Assembly: GCF_019343195.1 (NCBI RefSeq)
Contig: NZ_RPHB01000007.1
Location: forward strand, 248,001-312,000
Source: Arthrospiribacter ruber
GTDB lineage: Bacteria; Bacteroidota; Bacteroidia; Cytophagales; Cyclobacteriaceae
DNA length: 64,000 nt
Direction of reading: 5' to 3'
Positions 41,647-50,461 of the stretch are shown one piece after another. A program made the translations under genes and the position numbers. Numbering within the stretch: the stretch's first letter is position 1; the number at the start of each line of letters is the position of its first letter. The notes under the pieces were generated by a model. That model was given only the letters and a program-made list of their open reading frames with translations, ran no database searches and was not told where the DNA came from.

Positions 41647-41668
41647 ATTAAACAAAAAACAAAAAACC

Positions 41669-42181
41669 ATGACAACTCTAGAATTTAGTTACTCACTTCA
41701 CAAGCTATCCAGCTCTTTGAAGCCTTTTGCGCTTAAATTGACAAGGGACATGGATGATGCCAATGACCTATTGCAAGACACTATGGTCAAAGCTTTCACC
41801 AACAAAGACAAATTTACAGAAGGTACCAATCTGAAAGCCTGGCTTTATACCATTATGAAAAACACCTTTATCACCAATTACCAGAGAATGGTGAGAAGAG
41901 GTACTTTTGTAGATACTACAGACAATCTTCATTATATTAATTCAGGTGATATCCTAATCGAAAATGGAGCATATGGAGATTTTGCTATGGATGATATTTA
42001 TGAAGCCATTGAAAATTTGGATGATGTTTACAAGGTACCTTTTATGATGCACTATAGAGGCTTCAAATACCATGAAATTGCCGACAAATTAGAGATTCCG
42101 ATAGGAACTGTTAAGAATAGAATTCATATTGCAAGGAAGCTTCTCAAAGAAGATTTACAAGTGTACAGACATAAAAATTAA
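41669..42181 (+). CDS. ECF-type RNA polymerase sigma factor of the carotenoid operon
   Basis: 170 residues. Region 2: LKPFALKLTRDMDDANDLLQDTMVKAFTNKDKFTEGTNLKAWLYTIMKNTFIT; region 4: MDDIYEAIENLDDVYKVPFMMHYRGFKYHEIADKLEIPIGTVKNRIHIARKLLKEDL. Only sigma-2 and sigma-4 are present, so it is a group 4 (ECF) factor. No anti-sigma gene is adjacent, so control is probably at transcription, by the CarH-like regulator just upstream, as in the LitR-LitS pair of Streptomyces. crtI starts seven bases after the stop. Confidence 0.92.
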   Translation: MTTLEFSYSLHKLSSSLKPFALKLTRDMDDANDLLQDTMVKAFTNKDKFTEGTNLKAWLYTIMKNTFITNYQRMVRRGTFVDTTDNLHYINSGDILIENGAYGDFAMDDIYEAIENLDDVYKVPFMMHYRGFKYHEIADKLEIPIGTVKNRIHIARKLLKEDLQVYRHKN

Positions 42182-42188
42182 AAATTAT

Positions 42189-43670
42189 ATGCCATCAAAA
42201 AAAGTGTTGGTGATCGGTTCCGGATTTGCCGGATTGTCAGCAGCCACACACCTGGCGCATCTAGGATATAAAGTAACCCTTCTAGAAAAAAATACGACCC
42301 CCGGCGGTAGAGCTAGAAAGTTCGAAGCCGAGGGTTTTGTTTTTGATATGGGGCCAAGCTGGTATTGGATGCCTGATGTATTTGACACTTATTTCGCCCA
42401 TTTCGGAAAGAAAACCTCTGATTATTATGATCTGATCCGACTTGATCCTTCCTACACGGTAATATTCGGTGAAAATGACTTTATGGATATTCCGGCCGAT
42501 TTAGGTCAATTTCGCAGTCTTTTAGAGTCAATTGAACCGGGTGTGGGACCAAAGCTGGATGAATTTCTTAAACAGGCTGCCTACAAATACCAAGTAGGCA
42601 TTCAGGATTTGGTCTACAGGCCCAGCCGATCATTGATGGAGTTTGCCAGTCCCAAATTATTGGTAGACATGGTCAGAATGGACATTTTCCAATCCATGTC
42701 CAAGCATGTAAGAAAATTCTTTTCCTCGGAAAAGATCATAAGACTCATGGAGTTCCCAGTACTTTTCCTGGGAGAGACAGCCGCAAATATTCCAGCTCTT
42801 TACAGCCTTATGAATTATGCAGATATTGCTCTGGGAACCTGGTACCCTATGGGCGGTATGCACAAAATTATCGAAGGTATGGTTAGCTTGGCCAAAGAAA
42901 AGGGAGTCGAAATCAGACTCGATGCCGAAGTCAGCCATATACATGTAAAAGATGGCATAGCCCAGCATGCAACATTGCATTCCGGGGAGAAAATTTCAGC
43001 AGATATAATTGTAGCTGGAGCAGATTATCATCATGTGGACAGTCAGATGCTTGCTCCTGAATTCAGAAATTATGACGAAAAATACTGGGACAAAAGGGTC
43101 ATGGCGCCGTCAAGCCTTTTGTTCTATTTGGGAGTAGATAAAAAGCTGGATAATCTCCGCCATCACAACCTGTTTTTCGATGAACCCTTGGGACCACATG
43201 CAGATGCCATCTACACAAATCCAAGATGGCCCGAGAAACCCCTTTTTTATGCCTCAGTACCCTCCATTACTGATCCAAGTGTGGCTCCTGAAGGACAGGA
43301 AAACCTGTTTCTCCTAGTGCCACTTGCCCCTGATCTGGAGGACAGTGAAGAGTTAAGGGAAAAGTATTACGATATAATTATGGACCGTTTGGAAAAACTA
43401 TCTGGACAGGATATCCGAAACCATGTGGTGTACAAGCGGTCCTACGCTCACAGTGATTTCAAAGCCGACTATCACGCTTTCAAGGGCAATGCCTACGGAC
43501 TGGCCAATACCCTGCTTCAGACAGCCATTCTCAAACCATCCCTTAAGAACAAAAAGGTGAAGAACCTTTACTACACAGGCCAGCTAACCGTTCCTGGGCC
43601 AGGAGTTCCTCCTTCCTTGATTTCCGGACATGTGGTAGCCAAAGAAGTGATAAAAGAAAACAATCTCTAG
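42189..43670 (+). CDS. crtI: Phytoene desaturase CrtI
   Basis: FAD enzyme that introduces the double bonds converting phytoene to lycopene or beyond. ATG at 42189 gives the dinucleotide motif KKVLVIGSGFAGLSAATHLAHLGYKVTLLEKN right at the N-terminus, followed by PGGRARKFEAEGFVFDMGPSWYWMP. The C-terminal bacterial phytoene-dehydrogenase signature is NLYYTGQLTVPGPGVPPSLISGHVVA. 493 residues. Close enough in sequence to CrtD (3,4-desaturase) that function cannot be split by eye, but pairing with crtB favours CrtI. Confidence 0.93.
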   Translation: MPSKKVLVIGSGFAGLSAATHLAHLGYKVTLLEKNTTPGGRARKFEAEGFVFDMGPSWYWMPDVFDTYFAHFGKKTSDYYDLIRLDPSYTVIFGENDFMDIPADLGQFRSLLESIEPGVGPKLDEFLKQAAYKYQVGIQDLVYRPSRSLMEFASPKLLVDMVRMDIFQSMSKHVRKFFSSEKIIRLMEFPVLFLGETAANIPALYSLMNYADIALGTWYPMGGMHKIIEGMVSLAKEKGVEIRLDAEVSHIHVKDGIAQHATLHSGEKISADIIVAGADYHHVDSQMLAPEFRNYDEKYWDKRVMAPSSLLFYLGVDKKLDNLRHHNLFFDEPLGPHADAIYTNPRWPEKPLFYASVPSITDPSVAPEGQENLFLLVPLAPDLEDSEELREKYYDIIMDRLEKLSGQDIRNHVVYKRSYAHSDFKADYHAFKGNAYGLANTLLQTAILKPSLKNKKVKNLYYTGQLTVPGPGVPPSLISGHVVAKEVIKENNL

Positions 43671-43691
43671 ATAAATTTGTATATTATCCGT

Positions 43692-44534
43692 ATGGATGCA
43701 ATTAAGCTCTTTAATCAGACCACACTTGAGTGTAGCAAATTGATCACTCAGAGGTACAGCACCAGCTTTACCCTGGGCATCAAAACACTTGACAAGAAAT
43801 TTCATTTGCCGATTTATGCCATTTATGGCTTCGTAAGGTACGCAGACGAAATTGTGGATACTTTTCATCAGCATGACAAAAAAACACTTCTAGAGCTATT
43901 CAAAGCTGATACCTACAAAGCAATAGAAGAAAAAATCAGCCTTAATCCGGTCTTGCATGCCTTTCAATTGATTGTCAACCAATACAGCATAGACCAAGAG
44001 CTTATTGAGGCATTCTTGGTAAGTATGGAAATGGATCTTGATTTCAAGACTTATAATGATTCCAGGTACCACGAATACATCTATGGCTCTGCGGAAGTAG
44101 TAGGTCTGATGTGCCTCAAGGTATTTTGTGAAGGCAATCAAGACCTTTATGAGAGTCTCAGACAACCTGCGTGCAAATTGGGAGCTGCCTTTCAAAAAGT
44201 CAATTTCCTAAGGGACATCAAAAGTGACTTTGAAGAGAGAGGTCGGGTATATTTTCCTGGTGTAGATTACAACAAATTCAACAAATCCGCCAAAACACTC
44301 ATCGAGGAAGATATTCAGAAAGATTTTGATGAGGCTCTGGATGGAATAAAGCGTCTTCCAAAAGGTGCCATGCTTGGAGTGAAAGTAGCTTACCTTTATT
44401 ACCTCAATCTTTTCAAAAAAATCAAAGCGCTGGAACCAGAAGTCATTACGCATCAACGGATCAGAATCCCTAACGCAAGGAAAATCTCCCTCCTTTTAGG
44501 TACATACTTCGGGTATAAGCTTGGATTAGGTTAA
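43692..44534 (+). CDS. crtB: Phytoene synthase CrtB
   Basis: Condenses two geranylgeranyl diphosphates to phytoene, the first committed step. ATG at 43692. The two Asp-rich motifs are FVRYADEIVDTF and FLRDIKSDFEERGRVYFP, with SRYHEYIYGSAEVVGLMCLKVF between. RYSTSFTLGIKTL near the start is the typical substrate-entry helix. 280 residues, cytoplasmic and membrane-associated. 21 bases after crtI, 40 before ispH. Confidence 0.95.
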   Translation: MDAIKLFNQTTLECSKLITQRYSTSFTLGIKTLDKKFHLPIYAIYGFVRYADEIVDTFHQHDKKTLLELFKADTYKAIEEKISLNPVLHAFQLIVNQYSIDQELIEAFLVSMEMDLDFKTYNDSRYHEYIYGSAEVVGLMCLKVFCEGNQDLYESLRQPACKLGAAFQKVNFLRDIKSDFEERGRVYFPGVDYNKFNKSAKTLIEEDIQKDFDEALDGIKRLPKGAMLGVKVAYLYYLNLFKKIKALEPEVITHQRIRIPNARKISLLLGTYFGYKLGLG

Positions 44535-44574
44535 ATCAAATTTGTTGATAAATGTCACTCCTTATTAAAGAACA

Positions 44575-45462
44575 ATGTCAATTCAAACAATTCCCAAAGT
44601 CCAAAGTTTAAAGCGTATGATGAACCTTCAAGTACAAATCGATCAGCATTCCGGCTTTTGTTTTGGTGTGGTGTATGCCATTGAAATGGCCGAAGAGATA
44701 CTTGATGAGCAGGGTTATCTATATTGCTTGGGGGACATTGTCCACAATGATGAAGAGGTAAATAGACTCACCAGTAAGGGCTTGAAAATCATAGACCACA
44801 AAGACCTCCACACCCTCTTCAATGAAAAAGTACTGATTAGGGCACATGGAGAGCCTCCTTCTACTTATGAACTTGCCATCAACAACAACCTTACCCTCAT
44901 TGATGCTAGTTGCCCTGTGGTTCTGAAGTTACAAAACCGTATCAAAAATTCTTTTGACAAGCAGGAAACCATTTACATATATGGAAAGCATGGACATGCT
45001 GAGGTAATCGGTCTTCTGGGCCAAACCAATAATAAAGCCGTTGTATTCCAGGATATCAATGAACTTGATTTGGCATCCCTTCCCAAAAACATTACTCTTT
45101 ACAGTCAGACGACGAAAAGCACAGATAAATTTTACGAAATCAACGACATATTAAGAGAAAACGGCATCACGGTAAATACCAATGATACCATCTGCAGGCA
45201 GGTTTCCAATAGAGACAAAGAACTTAGGGATTTTGCAGAAAAATTTGACCATATCGTGTTTGTCAGTGGTACCAAATCTTCAAATGGCAAGGTGCTATAC
45301 AATGTGTGTAAAGAAAAAAACCAAAACACTTACTTTGTATCCAATCCCGAGCAGGTAGAACTAAACTGGTTTAAGCCAGGTGAGACCATAGGCATCTGTG
45401 GGGCCACTTCCACCCCGATGTGGCTGATGGAACAGGTAAAAGCAAGGATAGAAACTTTCTAG
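44575..45462 (+). CDS. ispH: 4-hydroxy-3-methylbut-2-enyl diphosphate reductase IspH
   Basis: Last enzyme of the MEP pathway, making IPP and DMAPP with a [4Fe-4S] cluster. Its three Cys ligands are in HSGFCFGVVYAIEMAEE, LIDASCPVV and NDTICRQVSNRDKELRDFA. Substrate-binding His/Ser/Thr motifs are IRAHGEPPS, GKHGHAEV, YSQTTKS, VSGTKSSNGKVL and GICGATSTPMWLMEQV. 295 residues. Its place between crtB and crtW ties isoprenoid supply to pigment formation. An internal ATG at 44617 or 44620 could also be the start. Confidence 0.96.
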   Translation: MSIQTIPKVQSLKRMMNLQVQIDQHSGFCFGVVYAIEMAEEILDEQGYLYCLGDIVHNDEEVNRLTSKGLKIIDHKDLHTLFNEKVLIRAHGEPPSTYELAINNNLTLIDASCPVVLKLQNRIKNSFDKQETIYIYGKHGHAEVIGLLGQTNNKAVVFQDINELDLASLPKNITLYSQTTKSTDKFYEINDILRENGITVNTNDTICRQVSNRDKELRDFAEKFDHIVFVSGTKSSNGKVLYNVCKEKNQNTYFVSNPEQVELNWFKPGETIGICGATSTPMWLMEQVKARIETF

Positions 45463-45489
45463 GTCAGAATATCTGCCTACATTTGTACT

Positions 45490-46197
45490 GTGTCTATTTC
45501 CAAAGCCCATATTGCCAAAGACCTTGATCCCAAAGGAATCATAATTGCCTTTACAGTCATCCTATCTTGGGCCATTTCTTTACTATTTCTATTGCAATGG
45601 AATTTTTCCTGGGATAATCCATTGACCTATTTGGCCATATTGATACAAATGCATCTGTATACAGGTCTTTTTATTACTGCGCATGATGCCATGCATGGAA
45701 TCGTTTCTTCCAACAAAAAACTTAACCATTTCATTGGCTGGTTCTCAGCCCTTCTTTTTTCTTACAACTTCTACTGGAAGTTATATCCAAAACACCACGA
45801 GCATCACAGGTATGTGGCTACAGACAAAGACCCGGATTACCACGCATCTGGAAATTTCATTCTCTGGTATTTCAGTTTTATCAAACAATACGTTACCATT
45901 TGGCAGATCTTGTTGATGGCCGTCACTTTCAATATTCTCAAGCTTTTCCTTCCCACGGAAAACCTCATCCTATTTTGGATGCTTCCGGCCGTTTTGTCCA
46001 CATTCCAGCTTTTTTACTTTGGCACATATCTTCCCCACAAGGGAGAATCAGACAATAAGCACCACTCCAAAAGCCAAAACAAAAACCATATCTGGGCATT
46101 TTTGTCCTGCTACTTTTTTGGATATCACTATGAGCACCATGATTCTCCGGGGACTCCTTGGTGGAGACTCTGGAGGATAAAAGAACAACAAGCATAA
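45490..46197 (+). CDS. crtW: Beta-carotene ketolase CrtW-like fatty acid desaturase family protein
   Basis: A 235-residue membrane di-iron oxygenase; GTG start, as no ATG lies before the first helix. His motifs: TAHDAMHG, HHEHHRYVATDKDPDYH and HYEHHDSPGTPWWRL; the last with FYFGTYLPHKG and FGYHYEHH is characteristic of bacterial CrtW, which puts a keto group on C-4 of the beta ring. Hydrophobic segments at about 17-37, 43-62, 130-148 and 155-172. 27 bases after ispH. Together with CrtZ it would give a 3-hydroxy-4-keto ring. Confidence 0.88.
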   Translation: MSISKAHIAKDLDPKGIIIAFTVILSWAISLLFLLQWNFSWDNPLTYLAILIQMHLYTGLFITAHDAMHGIVSSNKKLNHFIGWFSALLFSYNFYWKLYPKHHEHHRYVATDKDPDYHASGNFILWYFSFIKQYVTIWQILLMAVTFNILKLFLPTENLILFWMLPAVLSTFQLFYFGTYLPHKGESDNKHHSKSQNKNHIWAFLSCYFFGYHYEHHDSPGTPWWRLWRIKEQQA

Positions 46198-46274
46198 AAA
46201 TCTCAAAAACCCACTCATTTTTTAAACAAAGCACAGTCTGAATTGATTTACAACTTATTGTTATCTACCCAGAC

Positions 46275-48680
46275 ATGAGAGTTTCGTTTATATTTATCTG
46301 CTTATTGTTTCATTCCTTTACATTGTTGGCCCAAGAAGGAGTCGTCAGAGGAAGAGTTTTTAACCCCATCAACAATGAGCCCGTTCCATTTGCCAATGTG
46401 GTGATCTTGAACACCGATTATGGTACCGTTTCGGATGAAGATGGCAATTATGAGATCAGAGGCATCAATCCCGGTCTCTACAATATCCGGGCAAGCTTCG
46501 TGGGATTCAGATCTAAAACAGAATTTGAAATTCAAATAACCAGGGCCAGTGCTGTACGGTTGGATTTTGAACTTAGGGAAGAAGCCTCAGACCTGAGTGA
46601 AGTGACCGTAGACGCCAAGTTTTCAAGATCCGACGAAACCCCAATCTCCGTACGAAGTCTCAACACCAACGAAATAGAGCGATATCCAGGGGGTAATAGA
46701 GACATCAGCCGGGTAATTCAATCCCTTCCAGGGGTGGCAAGCACAGCAAGCTTTAGAAATGACATCATCATCAGGGGCGGAGCTCCAAATGAGAATAAAT
46801 TTTTCATAGAAGAAATAGAAGTGCCTGTCATCAACCATTTTGCCACTCAGGGTTCCTCAGGAGGTCCTGTAGGAATTCTCAATGTCAATCTTATCAAAAA
46901 TGTAGACGTCATTACTGGAGGATTTCCAGCTGATAGAATGAACTCATTGAGTTCATTTTTTGAATTTGACCTCAAAGATGGGCGAAAAGACAAAATGTTT
47001 TCACAGGTAACCATTGGAGCCAGCGAATTTACCATTTCCAATGAAGGCCCCCTAGGCGAAAAAACCACTTACTTGGTGTCGGCAAGACAGTCCTATCTCC
47101 AGTTTCTATTCAGGGCATTGGGTCTGCCCTTTTTGCCTACTTTCAATGACTTCACCATCAAAACCAAGACTAAAATCAATGATAAAACCGAACTTACCTT
47201 TTTGGGAGTGGGGGCAATTGACCTTTTTGCGCTGAACTTTGATGCTCCACAAAACGAAACGGATGAAGAAAGGGAAAACCGCCTTTATCTTTTGGACAAC
47301 CTCCCCATTTCTACCCAATGGAACTACACAACTGGACTAAAATTGAAAAGGTTCAGGGAAAACGGCTTCTGGACATTTATTCTAAGCAGAAATATGCTGA
47401 ACAACCGTTCCTTTAAATATTTCCAGAACGATGATTCCAATCCGGCAAACTTGCTTTTTGATTATACTTCGCAGGAAAGTGAAAATAAATTCAGGGCTGA
47501 AAACAGTATCTTCAAAGGAAGAACTACCATAAAATATGGAGTCAATTATGAATTTGCCCGGTATTTTATCAACAACTTTGACAGGTTTACTCTTGCAGGT
47601 GAGGGAGGAGTGATTGAGGTCAATGACCAAAGTTTCTTTAATAGCTATGGAGCTTTCATTTCGGCCAGTCAGACTTCCAAAAATGAGCGCCTTTTGCTCT
47701 CAGGTGGTGTGCGGATGGACGGTTCTGATTTCGGACCTACTGCTAGCAACCCTCTCAATCAGATCAGTCCAAGGTTTTCTTTATCCTACCAGATTATCCC
47801 GCAGCTATTCTGGACCGGAAATGTGGGCATTTATTATCAAAAACCTCCCTACACAGCATTGGGTTTCAGAAACAATGAGGGGGAATTGATCAATCAACTC
47901 AATGACATCCGCTTTATCAGGTCTACTCACTTTGTGACAGGGGTAGAAAAAGTAGTTCCCGAAAAAAGCAGGCGCTTTAGTCTGGAAGGATTTTATAAGC
48001 TTTACAACAATTACCCAACCTCTTTGAGAAATGGTATAGCCTTGGCAAATCTTGGAGCAGACTTTGGAGTAATCGGCAATGAACCTGTCAACTCAGATGC
48101 AGACGGAAGGGCTTTTGGGATGGAATTTTTGGCCCAGCAGAGGCTATTCAATAATTTTTATGGCATCGCGGCGCTAACCTGGGTGAGATCAGAATTTACC
48201 AACCCAAATACCGTGGGGTTTGTACCATCAGCTTGGGACAGCAGGTGGATCGTAAGCCTTACAGCGGGTAAAAGGTTTGGAAAAGACTGGGAAATCGGTG
48301 CCAGATGGAGGTACTTGGGCGGTCTTCCCTATACTCCTGTGGATCTAGAGACCTCTTCATTGAGGGAAGTCTGGGACCTTAGGGGTCAGCCTGTTTTTGA
48401 TTTTAACAGGATCAATGCAGATCGTTTGGCAGCTTTTCATCAATTGGATCTGAGGATTGACAAGCGTTACTTCTTCAACAAATGGAACTTCAATTGGTAC
48501 ATTGATATTCAGAATGCCTATAATTTTCGCGCTGAACAGCCACCTTTATTGGTTCCTGAAAGAAATCCTGAGGGAAGCCTGATAGTGGATCCCAACGATC
48601 CAAGCAGGTACCTTATGCGGTTGGTCAGCAATCCCGCAGGCACTATCCTGCCTACCATCGGAGTCATAGTGGAATTTTGA
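46275..48680 (+). CDS. TonB-dependent outer-membrane receptor with CarboxypepD_reg-like domain
   Basis: 801 residues. Signal peptide MRVSFIFICLLFHSFTLLAQ; residues 22-105 are the regulatory-like beta-sandwich (GRVFNPINNEPVPFANVVILNTDYGTVSDEDGNYEIRGINPG); the plug follows at about 115-230 (ISRVIQSLPGVASTASFRNDIIIRGGAPNENKFFIEEI), then a 22-strand barrel with IDIQNAYNF and a C-terminal aromatic strand ending VIVEF. It imports a large ligand across the outer membrane using TonB energy; no SusD partner is present, so glycan uptake is less likely than metal or peptide uptake. It begins 77 bases after crtW. Confidence 0.93.
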   Translation: MRVSFIFICLLFHSFTLLAQEGVVRGRVFNPINNEPVPFANVVILNTDYGTVSDEDGNYEIRGINPGLYNIRASFVGFRSKTEFEIQITRASAVRLDFELREEASDLSEVTVDAKFSRSDETPISVRSLNTNEIERYPGGNRDISRVIQSLPGVASTASFRNDIIIRGGAPNENKFFIEEIEVPVINHFATQGSSGGPVGILNVNLIKNVDVITGGFPADRMNSLSSFFEFDLKDGRKDKMFSQVTIGASEFTISNEGPLGEKTTYLVSARQSYLQFLFRALGLPFLPTFNDFTIKTKTKINDKTELTFLGVGAIDLFALNFDAPQNETDEERENRLYLLDNLPISTQWNYTTGLKLKRFRENGFWTFILSRNMLNNRSFKYFQNDDSNPANLLFDYTSQESENKFRAENSIFKGRTTIKYGVNYEFARYFINNFDRFTLAGEGGVIEVNDQSFFNSYGAFISASQTSKNERLLLSGGVRMDGSDFGPTASNPLNQISPRFSLSYQIIPQLFWTGNVGIYYQKPPYTALGFRNNEGELINQLNDIRFIRSTHFVTGVEKVVPEKSRRFSLEGFYKLYNNYPTSLRNGIALANLGADFGVIGNEPVNSDADGRAFGMEFLAQQRLFNNFYGIAALTWVRSEFTNPNTVGFVPSAWDSRWIVSLTAGKRFGKDWEIGARWRYLGGLPYTPVDLETSSLREVWDLRGQPVFDFNRINADRLAAFHQLDLRIDKRYFFNKWNFNWYIDIQNAYNFRAEQPPLLVPERNPEGSLIVDPNDPSRYLMRLVSNPAGTILPTIGVIVEF

Positions 48681-48710
48681 TTAAGGAATCCGCTTAGATT
48701 CCTTAATTTT
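48681..48710 (+). terminator. Hairpin between the TonB receptor and the BamA-like gene
   Basis: TTAAGGAATC (48681-48690) pairs perfectly with GATTCCTTAA (48697-48706) and is followed by TTTT. The next ATG is 7 bases after it, so it may act as a weak terminator or attenuator within one transcript. Confidence 0.55.
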
Positions 48711-48716
48711 GACCCG

Positions 48717-49856
48717 ATGAAAAAAGCTTTCCTACTTCTGTCCTTCTTTCTGGGACTACAGTTTTATACGTTTGCCCAAGAAGTGGACAATCCCGAAAGA
48801 AAAGCCGGCATGATGGAAAGCCTCTTTGATTTTGGAGATTCGGTTATTGATTTCATATCCGGAGAAAACTGGGCATTTATACCTGCAGTGGTGTATTCTC
48901 CTGAAACAAGCCTCGGACTTGGCGCCCGTGCCATTCGGGTGTTCAGGTACAAAGAAGATTCGGCATCCATCCTGCGTCCATCCACACTACCTATCACTTT
49001 TCTGTATACCCTCAACAACCAGACTATCCTAAGTGCAGAGTTAGACCTATGGGCAAGTGAAAACAGGGACTATCTCAATGCAAGAATTGAAGCATCCAAT
49101 TTTCCTTTTCGGTATTTCGGTATAGGAAATGAGCCCCTGATAGGTGAAGGGGAATTCTATACCACCCGATACCTGTACTTCCATCTCAATTATGAAAGAA
49201 AAATTGCCAAGGGTATATACATAGGCCCGAGATATGAATTCAGAACAGATCAGATCAGGGACAGGGTACCGGGTGGAATTTTGGAAACCACACAGCCTTT
49301 GGGATTTGATGGGCAAAGGCTCAGTGGCTTGGGGTTGGTCTTGAACTATGATACACGGGATAATATTTTCCAGCCTACAAAAGGCTGGAACAACAGTTTT
49401 TCATGGATGGAATTTTCCCAGCTTTTGGGGAGCAATTTCGACTTTGGACAATATGTGCTCGATTTCAGGAAATACTTTCAAATCAATCAAAAACAGGTGC
49501 TTGCCCTCCAAAGCTGGTGGTCATTTACTTTAGGAAATGCTCCTTTTCAACATCTGAGTCTCATTGGAGGAAGCGACAGAATGCGGGGGTATTTTGAAGG
49601 AAGATACCGCGACATCAATGCCATGGTCCATCAGGCCGAATACCGGGTTCCTATTTATCGAAATTTTGGAATGGTATTTTTTGGGCATACCGGACAGGTA
49701 GCCAGCAAATTAGGTCAGTATAGTTTTGACCGGCTTCGCTATGGTGGCGGGTTTGGTTTTCGGTACAAGCTCAACCAAGAAGGGCTTAATATCAGATTAG
49801 ATATAGCCTTCGGTGATCAAAGGGCCTTTTACTTTGGCTTGAATGAGGTGATTTAA
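48717..49856 (+). CDS. BamA/Omp85-like outer-membrane barrel protein without POTRA domains
   Basis: 379 residues with signal peptide MKKAFLLLSFFLGLQFYTFAQ. The rest fits the bacterial surface antigen barrel (PF01103): alternating amphipathic strands such as WAFIPAVVYSPETSLGLGARAIRVF and NYDTRDNIFQPTKGWNNSFSW, and the conserved loop motif GGSDRMRGYFEGRYRD. Only about 40 residues separate the signal peptide from the barrel, too few for a POTRA domain, unlike BamA or TamA. Such short forms occur widely in Bacteroidota; function unknown. Confidence 0.85.
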   Translation: MKKAFLLLSFFLGLQFYTFAQEVDNPERKAGMMESLFDFGDSVIDFISGENWAFIPAVVYSPETSLGLGARAIRVFRYKEDSASILRPSTLPITFLYTLNNQTILSAELDLWASENRDYLNARIEASNFPFRYFGIGNEPLIGEGEFYTTRYLYFHLNYERKIAKGIYIGPRYEFRTDQIRDRVPGGILETTQPLGFDGQRLSGLGLVLNYDTRDNIFQPTKGWNNSFSWMEFSQLLGSNFDFGQYVLDFRKYFQINQKQVLALQSWWSFTLGNAPFQHLSLIGGSDRMRGYFEGRYRDINAMVHQAEYRVPIYRNFGMVFFGHTGQVASKLGQYSFDRLRYGGGFGFRYKLNQEGLNIRLDIAFGDQRAFYFGLNEVI

Positions 49857-49874
49857 AATCCTTTTATTGCAAGA

Positions 49875-50342
49875 TCAGGAATTGAAATGGTACAAGAACA
49901 CCAAAACGCCGGTAAATGCAGCCTTTCTTTGGTCTTTGATTTCCAGCTTGACATTGACCTCTGCTTTGATCGTGCCACGTAGATTGACCACGTTTTTCAG
50001 ATTGGCATGAAGCCTCACCTCATTATTGACCAAAACAGCCTGGGCAAACCTGAGATTTTCAATCCCATAATTGACCATCATTTTGAGGTTTTTCACCTCT
50101 ACAATCTGATCCCAAAGGTAAGGCACTAGAGAAAGCGTTAGGTATCCATGGGCAATGGTATCGCCAAATGCTCCTTCTGACTTGGCCCTTTCGGGGTCGG
50201 TGTGGATCCATTGGTGATCGAGCGTGGCATCAGCAAAAAGATTGATCTGTGGCTGGGAAATCTTATGAAAATCAGATGTTCCCAAATCCTGACCAATGAA
50301 TTTTTCAAAGTCTTCGAAGCTCCCTATAGTTAACTGGCTCAT
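49875..50342 (-). CDS. MaoC-like (R)-specific enoyl-CoA hydratase
   Basis: Hot-dog-fold hydratase of 155 residues. The active-site motif is present: FADATLDHQWIHTDPERAKSEGAFGDTIAHGYLTLSL, with the catalytic Asp and His. Such enzymes hydrate trans-2-enoyl-CoA to (R)-3-hydroxyacyl-CoA. Alone on its strand; no fatty-acid or PHA genes are next to it, so the pathway is open. Cytoplasmic. Confidence 0.92.
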   Translation of the reverse strand: MSQLTIGSFEDFEKFIGQDLGTSDFHKISQPQINLFADATLDHQWIHTDPERAKSEGAFGDTIAHGYLTLSLVPYLWDQIVEVKNLKMMVNYGIENLRFAQAVLVNNEVRLHANLKNVVNLRGTIKAEVNVKLEIKDQRKAAFTGVLVFLYHFNS

Positions 50343-50461
50343 ATTTTCAGATTTTTAAAAAAATAAAGTTATCAAAAAAATGCTTATATGGGCATACAGA
50401 GATACATTTATACCAATATTTGAGTTTATAAATAGTACAGAAGCTAAACATAGGTGCTCTT

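Noticed and set aside
43672-43679. TAAATTTG box between crtI and crtB
   Set aside because: No upstream TTG at a fitting spacing; the genes are clearly one operon.
45478-45485. TACATTTG box just before crtW
   Set aside because: Matches TANNTTTG but there is no TTG at a proper distance upstream and the gene is 27 bases after ispH, so a separate promoter is not supported.
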